Translations under genes and position numbers: made by a program
In this document: positions 36,441-49,045 of the stretch, one piece after another
How the letters are laid out: every line of letters begins with the position of its first letter
Numbering within the stretch: position 1 is the stretch's first letter
Assembly: GCF_018139145.2 (NCBI RefSeq)
Contig: NC_059471.1
Location: 212,121,494-212,185,493, forward strand
Origin: Gymnogyps californianus
Taxonomy: Eukaryota; Chordata; Aves; Accipitriformes; Cathartidae
DNA length: 64,000 nt
Direction of reading: 5' to 3'
Notes under the pieces: model-generated
Seen by the model: only the letters and a program-made list of their open reading frames with translations
The model's database searches: none
What the model was told of the DNA's origin: nothing

Positions 36441-38650
36441 CCCTCCGTTAGCTGGATCCAAGCCGTCACGCAAATAAACAAAAATGGTTGAGACACTTAA
36501 AAAGGAGGAAAAAATTTAGATTTTGCTGATATTTATTTCGTTCTTCGACATTTACCTGCAGGAAAAAAGTTTCTGTGCATGGGATAAAGGGAGAGACCTT
36601 TTCTGCTGGCAACAAGTCATGGTTGACAGCCCAAGAGCTTGAAAACTTTGTCATATTTACCCCTTAATTACTTTCTTTGCAACTTTTTGGTAGTACCTCA
36701 GGGTTGTCTTGGTAAGGACACCCCCGTTGCACTCTCATTGATGTGTTTCACAGCTGTAACGCTCACGAGTGGGACCTGGGGAGCGATTTTTGGATGCTGG
36801 TGATGCTCCTCTCCACTAAAGGTACCATCGCTGGACCAACCTTTTAGCTGCGATATAGCTGTTGGCATTATTTTTTTAGCCTCTGGAGGCTCTGTAGTTC
36901 TGTTGCAATCCCACGTCTAGTCCTTGTAATTCTGATAGTAGCATTTTGTAGGTAAATTGAGATAAGCGCCATCGCTGTCCTGCAAACCCCAATACTCCAG
37001 CAGGGTGAACCACCTCCCTCTGCCGCGGCGTGGGCCGTTGGACCGATGCAGCCCTGGAGTTGGCAGCACGATGAGAAAGCCAGGAGGTGTCTATATTTTG
37101 GGTCGCATGATTGTGGTAGGTACCCGGCTGCGTGCTCTGCTCCATCCATTTGATGTAAGTTATTGAAATTTTAGGAAAAATACTAACTTTGAGTTTATCT
37201 GTGTGGTGTGACATCCTCGGGGCTACATTTGTCTGTGAGAAATAACACCACTGGCCTGCTCTGGATAAATTATCCAATACTTTAAGGCTGGTTACATCAC
37301 TCAGCTCTATTTGCAGAAAATACTTCTAAGCTAGTTCTCCTCTTGCCACTGGAGCCCCCTTGATAACACAGTGATGATTTTTGTGGCAGCTTGTCCTAAC
37401 GGACCGTCACTTCTCTGCGTGGCCAAGTGCTGTTCCAGCGTGCCGGTCGCCTGAATGCATTTTTATCCCTCACCATCCAGGTACTACTGCAGGGTGTCGT
37501 TATCTTTGCATCTAAGGAGCTGTACTGCTAAACCTGTCAGCGCTGCCCGGTCCTAGGCAAGCTCCGTCACACCTGATGGTTGTTTGGCCGTCCCCACTCC
37601 TCTATCAGTACCGGCATCCTGCAGTGATACGGGTGAGGAGCCTCATTTCAGGGTAGACTGAGCTTGTTGGAGGAGTTTGTATCATCTCATTTATTTCAGA
37701 CTGCAAATTCCCCTCCCAGACATACGAATTTGAGCTCTATGTGCATGAGGAGACTCCCTCTGTGTACCGCTCTTCCTCAAAATAGGAATTTGCACTGGAA
37801 GAAGATCTTAAAATGCAGGAAGCTGCATGGAAGCACCACCAAAGGTGGTGTGACTGGTCAGGGAGTGATGCTGTAAAGAGCGATGTGTTGTGTCCTGCTG
37901 GTTCCACTAAAAAACAAGCTCTCTGGTACCCATAAAGCCTCATATAGGTGCAGAATTGCTCAGGTGCTACTTCTTGCCTTTAACGGGTGCCTGAGCGTGG
38001 AAATGGGCTGAGATGTCTACACGGTGTGCGAGGCATCGACGTCCTGCCGCAGTCGGTGGAGATCGGATCAGTGAAGCCTCAGCACCTACTAAGTGTCTCC
38101 TTTAGGGTGGGTTCAGCCACTGCCTAGGTGTCACGGGTGAGATCTCCGTTGCGGTAGTGGGAGCTGGGTGTCCTGCAGGTGCATAGCCACTGGAATTCAG
38201 GTGCCTTCGTCTGGAGCTGAATGCTGTAGGTGCCTGAGGCTGTTAGAGGTGTTACCCAAGGCGTCTGTGTGGGACTGCAGATATGATATGGGGCTTGGGG
38301 TGGACCTGTGTCCTTCTCCAGTGGTAGCAGAGGCTCAGACAGGGTATGCTAGGGTGTGAAATGTCTCTAAATACGCGTGAGCAAGCGAATTGGGTTGCTC
38401 TGACTGCAGTCAGCTCGCTGCAGGAAAAGAAACGCTGAAACAGTGTTAACGAGAGACTTAATTTTGCTGGCATTAGCCATTACTGTCAGCTCTGCCTCCC
38501 CTGCCAACAAGGAAAAGCCCGTGCAAATACAGGAGTTGGGGATACCCAAGGAGCCCGCTCAGGACTGCAGCTTTCCACTTGCTGGTCCTACCTCCTAGGG
38601 CTTGTAGCCACTAATCAGTCCTTTAAAAGCCTCTTCTCTGGCTAATTTGG

Positions 38651-38688
38651 TTAAATAAAATCAAACTAAATTAAATAAAATCAAATAT
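38651..38688. repeat. two-copy 20-bp AT-rich tandem repeat
   Basis: The unit TTAAATAAAATCAAACTAAA is followed by a second copy that matches for its first 15 bases. Confidence 0.85.
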
Positions 38689-39094
38689 CTCTCATTTTGG
38701 AGACAGACATTGATTTCTGAACTCTTGGCTTACTTCTTGGGCAGCTCCTGGTTGAAAGCAGCAATGCCATGGAAGAGCAGTGACTGACCGACTGCGACCA
38801 CCTCTCCTGAGCCGGAGGGTGCCCCAAGGGAGCCGGCTTCGGAAACCCTGCCACACCAGCGGGGCCAGGATGCCACACAGACCGCGCGTGCCTGGCGTCG
38901 GGGCCACCACTCGTCCTTGCTTGTACCTCCTCAGGGAAAGGAGTGCTGGAAGCCCTCTCCAGCTGTCACGGGAAGCCCACGTCTGCTTGGCGAGGGAGAG
39001 CTGTTCCTGGCTGCAGAGCTGCCCTGTATCTCAGCGTCACTGCCCAGCTGAGCTGGTTGTCCTCCTTGCTGTGCCAGTATCCGATTTTTTTAAA

Positions 39095-39127
39095 TTATAT
39101 ATATTATATATATACACACACATATAT
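39095..39127. repeat. (AT)n/(AC)n microsatellite
   Basis: An imperfect ATATAT run passes into ACACAC and back to ATATAT. Confidence 0.85.
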
Positions 39128-42100
39128 CTTTCTCATATATTTGTTCATAGTAAGCTAAAGATCAGGTGTTCTCTCCTGGGAAGCAAGACTTGAATGCATC
39201 AGTAAGGCTTTCATAACCCACCTGAAGAGAGGTTTGCTGTCTCTACTGTATTAATCCAGTAAGTGGTTATGGAATTGCTACGAGTTGCTGGACGCTGCAT
39301 CCCGGGAGTGATGGAAATGAAGCCCAGGTAACCAAGTAGTGAGAGGGCTCTGAGGTGGTTTGGCTTTTCTCATCTCTGCTCTGAGAAGCTTTTCAGGTGG
39401 GGCTCCGGCTTCCTCCTCGGGCTCATGGCAGGAAAAGCCCTCTCCTGGGAGGAAGACCTGCAGTCAGCCTGGTCAGGGAGGATCAGTCTGCTTCTCTCCG
39501 GGAATGCAGCGGAGCTGTTCCAAGCAGACACCGCTTCCTCATCCTTCCTGCGGCAGCCTTTCTTTTCCAGGGGAAAGATGGACGCAACAGCAGCGCTTAG
39601 AGAAACCCTCCCTTTCTTATTGTAACGCCCGAGAGGCGTAATTGTCTGTGGTTTATTATTCAGGTTGGTCCCAAATCCCACGCCCTATGCAACTAGGGGT
39701 TTTGAGGGTAGCTGCGAGTCTTACCTAACGTAAAATCAAACCAGCTTTTGGTTTCAGAGAAAGCATCGCTGTTGCCTGCAGGGTGACACGCCGCAGAGAA
39801 AAGTCTCCGCTCTCGGCATGGCCGGCGCAGAGCCCAGGAGTTTGTTAGAGGACAAACCAGGAACTGCCGTGCTGGGCACACAGTGCCTATTTCCTGGGCT
39901 TGAGCGCGCTGGAAAACTCATGCTATAAATAAAAATAAAACCTAATCAGGCAAACTAAATCCATTTAGGAGGCAGGAAATGTTCCATGGTAATGAAGTTT
40001 GTTTGTGTCGTGAAGCCTGAAGCCACTGTTGATCTTCTACCCTTGTGCTGGCTTGTATATTGGAAATAGAAACATGCTCACAACTGTTTCCTAATAGACG
40101 TTTAAATATGAAGAAATAATCTCCCTCCTGCTGTGGCAGCTTGTAGGAACGCTCCTTTCCTTCTGGTGTCATTCCACCCTCTGAGCAGTCAGTACAATGG
40201 GTGGCTTATCATTGTTAATCAGAGAGTATGAACAACTCATTGCACAGGTGAGTCTAACCTTCCAGGCTGCTGGTTTTTCTCCTGGGCTGGCACGTAAATG
40301 CTCCTGAAGTCGTAGGTGTGGTGGTGGGAGAGGAAGGGTGATTCAGGATTAGTGCATAAGCCTGGGAACCGGAAGGTCAAGCTCATCTCTGCTCCTTTTT
40401 TTCTTGGCTTTACATCACTGCCCTCATTTCCCAGCCGGGAAACACAGCTCTTGCCCTTCCTTGCAGGGATGGATAAGCAAGCAGAGAATAGATTAAAAAA
40501 ATCACATGATTTTTCTGATGCTTACAATAACAAAAGCCCAAAGAGTAGAGAGCTTCCGTCAAAATTATGGGAAAAAAACACATCATGAACATTTGATGGT
40601 GAAGGTGACCTCCCCAAACCTCTGAGGAAATGAGCGATCCCATTATAACAGAGATCTCCGAGGCTGAGAGAGGGAAGTGACTTACACGGGAAGCCACTGT
40701 CAGCGATAAGAGCAGAGTGCTGTGATAGCTGCCACGAAGCACGAGTGTGTGCTATGCCCAGCAAGAGCTGGGCTCTCCGCAGCCCCGTGCAGCTCGGTGC
40801 TGGCTCTCCAGGTTCATGAAGGATGCTCGCACCCTGCCACGCAGCTGCACTGAACTCCGTAAGGCTTCCAAGTAGCTCCTGGGCTGAACAAGCCATGGCC
40901 TCAAGGAGACAGGACCTGCCCTAGGGTCTGTGTGGGGCTTTGACAGGGAGCGTGGTGATGCTGGGAGGTGGATGTGCGCTTACTGGGAGAGCTTGGAAGT
41001 AGTTTTGGGCATCAACTCACAAATATAAGCGTGATGTTCAGCAGTAACCACTAAGCCGGTCTATCCCCTCAGGTCTGGCTGGTCTTGGGACAAAACATCC
41101 CTTGACTGTTGCCAGCCCTGTCTCATCAGTCTCTTCATCAGATGCTTTTCCCAGTAACTCTGCTGTAATCTTCCATTTGCAAACCAGGAACTGGAGAGGA
41201 AGGCTGTCCTGGCTCCTCTGCTACGGCAGCGCCCAGGGGCTGGTCGTGGCAAGTGACCGCGCTTTCCTGCGTGATGAAGGGCACAGGGTAGCCAGGCTTC
41301 CTAACCCAACCTGCTCCAGGTTACTCGTAGCTCCACGTGGGGCTGTTAGCTAACGAAGAAGGAGAATTACTGCGAATTTTTGCAATAGATAAGGTGAGAC
41401 AATCGTTGCCTTCTGCCCCGTGCAGCGTTTTGCTGCTGCTCAGGTGGCTGCTGCAGTGCGTGGCAGGGGCTGAGCCAGCAGGAAGGGCTAGTTCGAGAGC
41501 AGGGCAGGCGAGGTGATGCTGCTGCAGGAGCAGTGAGGACCCTGTACTGGGTGCAACGACCATGAGTGAAGGGACTGAAGCGAGTAGCTGTGATAGACCT
41601 CAGGCAGCAGCTTGCCAGAGTCCTTGGCTGGCTGTAGCACAGGGACACGGGGGACATTCAGTCTCACAGGCTTTGGAAATTGGAGCTGTGCCCTGATTTG
41701 ATAGTTAAGCAAAGGATTTTATGTATTTATTTTCTTTTAAATTCAAACCTTCAACATAAGCATTAGTTTTTATCAACTTTATTGGGGAAGGGAACTATAC
41801 TTTTTTTTTTTAATTATGGGGAAAACCCCCTCAAGCCCAAAAACCTTGGCTTTGTTTGTCCCTCAGGTGAGGACACTGTAACAGCCGCCACATTTCTTTG
41901 TGATACAGAGACACCCAGGATAACGGTGCCCCAGCAGCTTTGGGGAACCTCTCAGAATTAGTTTGTGATTCCTGGGGCTCTGTGAAACATTCATTAAAGC
42001 CTAGGGGCAGGTGCAAAGACTCACGAACAAAAGCCAAATTGAAGCTGAGTTGCTCCTTCAAGCCTGCCCGCTAGTTTCTCTACTGTTCCTCACGCCTGTT

Positions 42101-43725
42101 CAGTTTAATCCTAACTTTACTGGAGCCTCTTCTGGTTTTCTTTATTTTGCCAGTTGCAAGTAGCAGCAGGTAATTATGACCCAGCAGAAAAATGCAAAGG
42201 CTGAGAAGTAATTAACAAAAAAAAAAAAAAAAAAAATCTTTCCTCACAGCTCCCTTGAGGCAAGAATACATCTGACCGTTTGGTGAAGTAGTCAGGGATG
42301 CACCCATGACGGTTCAAGGAAGGCATTTCCTAATCTGGGAGGGGTCACCTTGCATGGGAAGAGAAAGCCCCATTCTGAGGGGAAAAAGACCAAACAAAAC
42401 CAAAACACACAAGAGAAGGGTGTGTTCCCTTGGAAGGGTTTGGCTCCATCCAGGGGAAAAGATATTTATAGTTTGGGAGTCAATGCTGTGATGAAGACTC
42501 CTCTGCCTTTGCCTCTACATGATGCAGGGATTATCTGAAAGCAAGACGCTGTGCAGGTGGAGGGTTGCATGCAAGAAGCAATGAATTAAAGACTTCCTCT
42601 GGTCTAAGCTCCATGTCTAAGGGAGCATCCATATCTTACATACACATCTGTTTTAAAGTCACCTTGCGAAACTCAATCACTAATGCCAGCACATGAGCTT
42701 ATGCTGGTGTAGCTTGTTCTGGTGAGTTAACAGGAATAAGTATAGGATAAAATTACGCACAAACCAGGTATCTATCTAACATAACTTGCTCTTCAGCTAG
42801 TGGCCAAGCAATGCTAAAATGAACAACTAAGGGGATGGCAGAACTGCCTCACCGTGCAGGCAGGGGCCATGCTCCTCTCTTGCTGGGCTGAGCAGTCACG
42901 CCACTGCCTTCCTGCTCCAAGGCCCTTCCTCCCCTGGCCCTGCCATCATCGCTGCAGTCGTGCAACCTCTGAACACACCCCCCGAGATACCACTCAAACC
43001 ATCCTCTGTGTGACTGTTGCCAACACGGCTGCAGCCAGTGCTATTCCAGCATGGACGTAAGCTCATAAGCTCTCAAAATATTAAAAGCAGACTGGTAGAT
43101 GAAGCCAAGCAAACCTGCTGTCAGATTCTTAGAGCAAAAGAAAGGTTAGAGGGTAGCATTTAGAGGTAAATGTGTTTAAGTAAGGTAAATATGGTTTCAG
43201 GTTTTTCCACTCACTTCACATGCACTCCCCATCTTTCACTGCTGACCTATTAAAGACATCAAACAACCTGCTTAGGGTCCAAGCCATCAAGAACAAGTTA
43301 GCTGGAGTTGTGGGTGCTGTAGGGGTATGGGATACCCCTGAAAACCAAACCATCAGGGCTTGGCTTTCTAGCTGCCTCCAGAGCAGCCTGAGCAATCCCA
43401 CACCGTCACTGCGCTCACCACTGCTGTTGAGCTGCGCTACCCTGGACTCCCACTCTGCCAGGAATAACGATGACCAACCAGGCAGCTAAAGAACACATTC
43501 TGTGATTTTCACCTTTGTGGGTTCAGTTACAAAACAGTCTGAGTTAATTCAGGAGCACTGTAAATTACAGTCCTTCGGTTTGTGCCTCCAGCAGTACAGA
43601 AAACCAGCCCGAGTTGCTGGGCTAAAACTATGATCTACCTTTAGCCTCATGCCTTCCCTGATCAGTTATGGATAACGCTTTCTGAAGCTGTTTATCTTTA
43701 AGGGAGAAGCCAAATAGATTTTTCT

Positions 43726-43742
43726 TGTGTGTGTGTGTGTGT
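43726..43742. repeat. (TG)8 microsatellite
   Basis: Eight perfect TG units plus a final T. Confidence 0.95.
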
Positions 43743-45019
43743 ATAAAACAAGCACAGGAGTCAAAACATCAAAAGCTTATTCCCAAAGCTGCAGGCACTT
43801 GAAAGGCTGACAGTAACTGGGCAGCCATGTGAGGTTTTACCCCACAGCAGAGGTGAGGCACTGTAACTTAGTTAAAGTTTCAGTAGAGATTGAGCCAAGT
43901 TAAATTCTCTCACACTGGCTCCAGGCTGGAGCTGGACATAGTTATGAGAGGCCACCTGCCCTGTCCTGGCTCAGACATGTACCCGAGCCCCAAGGCAGCC
44001 CTGGAAAGCTTGGGGACAGGCTGCTAGACCTGCTGATGCTTTTTGGCTACCACCACCATCCTGCCTGGGGGAAAAAAAAAGTAGCTCATGCAAATGGGAG
44101 TTAATTTTTTTCTAGAGTGATTTCCATTCTATCTTTTATGACACATAACCCCTGATATTTAGACAAACGCTCAACACCACCTGTATTTAAGATACAATAA
44201 AAAAACCCCATCCATCTTCAAAACAGTGCAATCGTTTCAAGGGTTCTGGCTGCTCCCAGGCACAACCTGGGGTAGTAGTGCCACGATCCAGCCTCCTATT
44301 TGGGGCAGCCTGCTTGAAGAACATGGGGCTGAAGCTACTGAAGGTAGTCCTTACCCTGGGGAGTCTGAGCAAAAAGCATTCCTGAACATCTGTTCTTCTG
44401 AGGGTTTTGTCACTGCTGTTGTTTTTCATTAGATCAAAGGTTGTTAATTTTGGCTCTAAACCGTTCCCTACTTGAAGCAGGACAAGTCCCAGTGCAAGAT
44501 GATTTAGCCACCATGTCAGCTACGTAGCATTTCATTAAGAAACCTTCACCTCTGTACTCTACTTGGCAGCAGTAACTAGTAATACATGCCAGAGTCAGCA
44601 CTTACTTCCAACCAAGGAACTATCTTAGCAGTCTTGATGTGCAAGTATCCAAATGAAAGACAGCAAGGCAGCAAACACACATGCACACGCTCAGAAGGGA
44701 TGGGTAGGGATATTCTCTGAAGGGGAACTTTGCCCTGTGCAACAAGAAAGACTTCTACCCTCAGCAGGATCACACTTACTTATGGTAACACCCACGGAAG
44801 GCAGGCATGCAAACACAAAGATGAGTTACTATTCTTTCATTTATACAATATTCCTCTTGGAAAAGTCATTTTAATATTGCAAAACATTGGGAGAGGGGGG
44901 CTTTTGCCTACTTCAAACACTGTTCAGGATGAACTTCATTCCTGCAAGGGCCCTGGTCACAGTTACTGAAGCCCAGCAGTGAGAATACACATTTCTTGCC
45001 AGCAGACAGACATAATCCT

Positions 45020-45039
45020 CCCTCCCCACCCCCACCCCC
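45020..45039 (-). promoter_or_regulatory. very compact G-quadruplex motif, minus strand
   Basis: On the minus strand there are four G tracts of 5, 5, 4 and 3 bases (45039-45035, 45033-45029, 45027-45024, 45022-45020). Each is separated by a single base (T, T, A). One-base loops give the most stable class of predicted quadruplex. It lies about 3 kb 3' of the PROSER2 stop on the PROSER2 sense strand. Confidence 0.75.
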
Positions 45040-45965
45040 TTTCCTCCTCCTTCACCCATGGTGTGACAGGATTGAGCTCTGGCTCACACACACATCCAAC
45101 TGTAAAAAGAAAAGTTATTAAATTGATACTATCCATTTAAAAAGTCACTTCCCTCCTCCAAGAAAGGTGCATGCTACTGAGTGACAAAGAACAAAATTCC
45201 ACCTCCGATCAGCCATCGTTTCATTGGTTTTATCCCAGTTTAATAGATGATTTATCAGATTTGTGCAAGACAGTTACCTCTAACACAAGAGAAAAAAAAA
45301 TAAAATCACAGCAACATATACACACAAAACAAGATACAGAAAATAAAGCTAAATTTATATACAGGTTATTAGCAGCTAGACTCTTAACCTCATTTAGTAC
45401 ATGGCTTTACTTACTACAGTTTTAGGCACAGAGAAGAATTTACCAGTAGGATATTTGCTATAATGAAGGGCCACAGTGAATACCTCGTTCCAAGTCCTCA
45501 CTGGGCAGAAATTGGTTTACCTAATGGAGATCTAACTCTCACTTCCCACCGGTTGAGGACGCAGCCCTGCACAAAGGAGGAAAGAACATGATCCATCTAA
45601 TTCAGCATACTGCAACTTTATACTTTAGATATTAAACATCTTTTTTTTTTTTTTAAATAGGGTTATATTAGAGTTATTGAGCAGGACTGAATTTCAATGA
45701 AACAATTTGTGTCAGGGTTTTCCCCCCACTCCTGTTTGCTTAGCACAGACTCTCAGCTGTAAACAACTCAAAGAAGAGCTGGCAAGAAATGATGAGATGT
45801 GAAGATTGCTTTGTACACACTTCACATTTATAATGAAGAATTTGCTTTAACAGGATTTAAAAGCACAAAGGTCATGAAACATTTAAATTTACTTAGCAGG
45901 TTATGTTAATAAATTATGATGCATAATCCACATGTAGGACTCCATGCCAGGCTGCACTGAAGCAG

Positions 45966-46003
45966 GTGCTTGGATGTATTTTATGTGCTTGGATGTATTT
46001 TAT
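45966..46003. repeat. 19-bp tandem duplication
   Basis: GTGCTTGGATGTATTTTAT occurs twice head to tail without a mismatch. A third degenerate copy (GTGCTTCCTTGTATTTCTG) follows at 46004-46022. Confidence 0.92.
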
Positions 46004-46547
46004 GTGCTTCCTTGTATTTCTGATTTAGGACTACAGACTCAGAACCCAGCAAAATAAGTATGTGCTTTACTTGCAGCATACAAGCAGCCTTTTTTGTTTC
46101 AGCGGCACTTCTCACATTTGATTATGCATGCGTAAGTGCTTTGCCAGACTGAGGAATGGCCACGTATTTTAATTACTGATTGCTTATGTATAGTAAGCCT
46201 GTCACAATGAGGCACATGATCACTTACCCAGTGAAAAGGCTGAAAAGAATAACTACATAACAGAACCAGCCAGATACCATAACAACACAATTAAAAATTT
46301 AAGCAGCAAGCAGATAACTTAAAAAAAAAAACCAACACACAACAAAAAAAATTTTAACTTATGAGGCAGGTTGAGAATGACGCAAAGATTTTTTCCTTCA
46401 CGACAGCTTCACTTACAAGTACAGCTCAGCAAGTTTGAAATACTTTATCACAAGAACTACAAACTTGTTCATCACAGTTATGTCAGAGCTCCTTGCTGAA
46501 GGGTGTGTCAGTTTCTATTATAGCCGCTCCCCTCCTCTTCTCCAAGG

Positions 46548-46553
46548 TTTATT
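46548..46553 (-). terminator. PROSER2: candidate PROSER2 poly(A) signal (AATAAA on minus strand)
   Basis: TTTATT on the + strand is AATAAA in the PROSER2 sense, about 1.5 kb after the stop. The downstream sequence on the minus strand is purine-rich rather than GT-rich, which weakens the case. ATTAAA variants further downstream (for example near 45240) are alternatives. Confidence 0.3.
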
Positions 46554-48056
46554 ACGCAGCTACTTGGCAAAAAGAGGGGGTTACTTGAGGCTTTAGAAAG
46601 TGCAGAGAGTAAGTGAGTTTTTCCCTTTAGAAAAAAAACAAAACACTGAGAACTCTTAAGCATGCAGGAATAACAAGAAATTTAGAGGGTCTGGAGTTTG
46701 GCATTTGATGTTAAAATGGCTATTCTTGATGTTTTCAGGTGTACAAGAAGGGAAGGGAGTTTTAATGTGGAAGAACAGCTTTGCCATATTAAAAAAAATC
46801 ATACCAACACACAAATACATTTTGGGACCGTCTTTAAAAGCATGTCTATTGAACAAAGGCAAAATAACGCCAACCTGGACCATTCAGGAGTGACATGCTC
46901 TTACATAGAGCTCTCTCCTGTAACTCCACTTAGCCTGCAAGAATTTTGGCTGTAACTTCTGTTATGCATTGGCAGGGCAGAATCAAATAAGGCTGTGAAC
47001 AGAGGATTATTAGGGCTGTGAAACTACAGGAAGATCAAATGACAGTTTTTAGAAGTAACAGAACTTACAACTATTCAGTGTAGTACAGCTATTGTTCAAA
47101 AAGTAACAGTTTCTTCACGGGAACCCTAATGTAAGCGATAAGACTTGTGACATAAGGTTCTCGCATTTGGTACAAAGTTAACTTGTTCCTATGGCTTCTC
47201 TGCTATAAGATCGTCACTGGTACAGAACAGTTGGGGTCACAGATTGTCAGGAGACTCTTTGGCTGTCAGTGCGAAAACTGCATGCATGGTGCATATCCTT
47301 GAGGCTTATCTGGTGCCTTTCACTGGACACGTAGGTTGCTAGAGCGTGACCAAGAAGCAGGTGGCTGGGAAGAAAGGCGAGACTGCAAGTGAAGCAGCAG
47401 AGTGATACAGTCACACACTCAAAGCTTGGGCCACTCTCTCGAGAGAAGGTCAAAACAGAAACCACCCTCTGTACAGTTTTGAGTCAAGTGGGCACAGAGC
47501 AAGGAAGCAGAAGACTCCACCACTGGTAGGGAACGAAGCCAAGCCAGATAATACAGACAACAAAAAGTCACGGAAGTGTGTCACGCTGGTCAGAAATTTC
47601 AGTTTTGACATTATCTCAAGCTCCCATGAACAGACACACACGTGTGGGCAAGACAAACGGAGCTCTCGGTTTTGGCTTCAGAATGGGCAAAGGGAAGATT
47701 TGCTATTCAGTTTGCTATGTACAACAATACTGCACTGTACACTTCATTAACATGCTGTCTGCTACAGTCCAGCATTACTTAAATAAAATTCCTCTTAGTC
47801 ACAAAGAGCAACAGATGAATATCTCTGTAGGAAGGAGAGCTGAAGCCCACTGCTGTACATGACCGTACGTGCTGCCAGTCCTTCCGAGATAAACACGAGC
47901 AGTCATTCCACAGTGTCTAGTACCTCCTTAGCTTGCCTGAAGCAGAGAACTTCCCCTTTCTTCTTCCAATCTGTTTGATCCCAATCCTGTTGGGACTATT
48001 CTAGCACAAAGCCATGCTATGGCTTTCCCCCTGTTGCCACAATATTCCCATCTGAA
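46554..48056 (-). other. PROSER2: PROSER2 3'UTR (end inferred)
   Basis: Sequence from the PROSER2 stop to the first AATAAA in sense orientation. No repeat or coding signature is recognised. The extent depends on which poly(A) site is used. Confidence 0.45.
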
Positions 48057-49045
48057 TTACGCAGTCTCTTTCAGTAGTCCCAGTTTCCGAAGTGCCTCTC
48101 TCCTAGCTTCTTCTGTTGAGCCACGGCCAGAAAACTTTACCGTTATCCCTTGGGATCGAAATCCTGAAGGCCTAGGCAGTGAACCTGATCTCCTCCTCAT
48201 ATCCAGGTTTAGACTAGGTTTATAATCATTAAAACTTTGTGCTGTGTTCTGCTGTGGGCTGCTGACCTTGTTAGCAGCAAGAACTACCTCTGGTTTGATT
48301 GTTACAGTTTTGCCCATAGGAAGGAAAGGGCTGGGCTTGCTTTTTAAAATCTCATGGATGTTTTGATATCCATTGGGAACACTGTCTGCCTGTTTGGGCT
48401 GCACATCAAGCTGCTGAGTGCTTGGGGCATGGTCTACTTGGTCCTGAGCTGGCTTTCCCTTAACTAGGCCAAGTTTTGTCAGGGCCTCGTATCGAGTTTG
48501 CTCAGAGGAGAGATCCCGTAAGGAAGAACTTCTGTTACGTGACAAGAAGTCATTTTTCTGCAGCTTCTCCTCCAGCTCAGCTGCCAGAAAAGCTCCTCCA
48601 TTGATGTTGGCCAGCACCTGAGCTCTCCGCTCCTGGACATTAACTGCTGCTTTTGAAATAGTCTCATTGAATTCTTTGCCACTGACATTTGTTATGTTGA
48701 TGTTGCTCGGGAACCGGTGCAGTTTGGGTGCAGGTGCAGGAGGATGCTTTGGAGCGGCAAAATAGTCACCATTGGCTACTGGGGTTTTCTTCCTGTCCGA
48801 ATTCCCTTCCTTGAGAGCACCGGGGAAGCGCACCCTGCTCTCCATCTGCTGCTCAGACATCTTCTGGGCCATGACGAGTGGAGTGGGGACAGAACGAAGC
48901 AATTTTGGATGCTGCACTGGAGGAGGGGGTGGAAGAGGAAGAGGAAGCGTCTCAGACATCGATGGTGGTGGTACAGGGGGATGTGGGGGAAGGTCAGCAG
49001 GTACAGCTGGCTTAGGGCTCTCAGTTCTCCAGGTAGCATCCAACA
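48057..49045 (-). CDS. PROSER2: PROSER2 coding exon 3 (last; residues 145-473)
   Basis: PROSER2 (formerly C10orf47) is a proline- and serine-rich protein of unsettled function, related by its ends to the SARG family. This 989-bp exon starts after TTTTAAG on the minus strand. Its first two bases, TG, complete a split valine codon, and the stop TAA is at 48059-48057. In the 473-residue protein it carries a proline-rich stretch (about 161-191, with LPPHPPVPPP and LPLPPPPP, suited to SH3, WW or EVH1 binding). It also carries a conserved-looking segment NITNVSGKEFNETISKAA (about 262-279), then RRAQVLANINGGAFLAAELE. Two copies of an EALxKLGLxK motif follow, RYEALTKLGLVK at about 329-340 and RREALRKLGLLK at about 460-470. 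The apparent start at 49046 is a GTG formed with an intronic base, not a real start. Long forward frames over this exon are shadows. Confidence 0.95.

Larger units (their letters stand above)
35881..44000. other. GC-richer gene-free intergenic block
   Basis: Compared with the AT-rich introns on both sides, this block is visibly richer in G+C and CpG; for example, about 12 CpGs fall in 38785-38915. It contains many short overlapping open frames on both strands, as expected of GC-rich noncoding DNA. None shows a domain, a signal peptide or consistent splice sites. Microsatellites at 36417, 39095 and 43726 and an A run at about 42219-42237 are the only clear elements. Confidence 0.65.
44001..46547. 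other. interval downstream of PROSER2
   Basis: Noncoding sequence between the GC-rich block and the likely PROSER2 3' end. It includes a G-quadruplex motif (45020-45039) and a short tandem repeat (45966-46003). It could still be PROSER2 3'UTR if a more distal poly(A) site is used. No gene is recognised. Confidence 0.5.

Noticed and set aside
40522..40896. 124-codon minus-strand open frame in the GC-rich block
   Set aside because: It has no domain, signal peptide or splice context, and it overlaps other frames of similar length.
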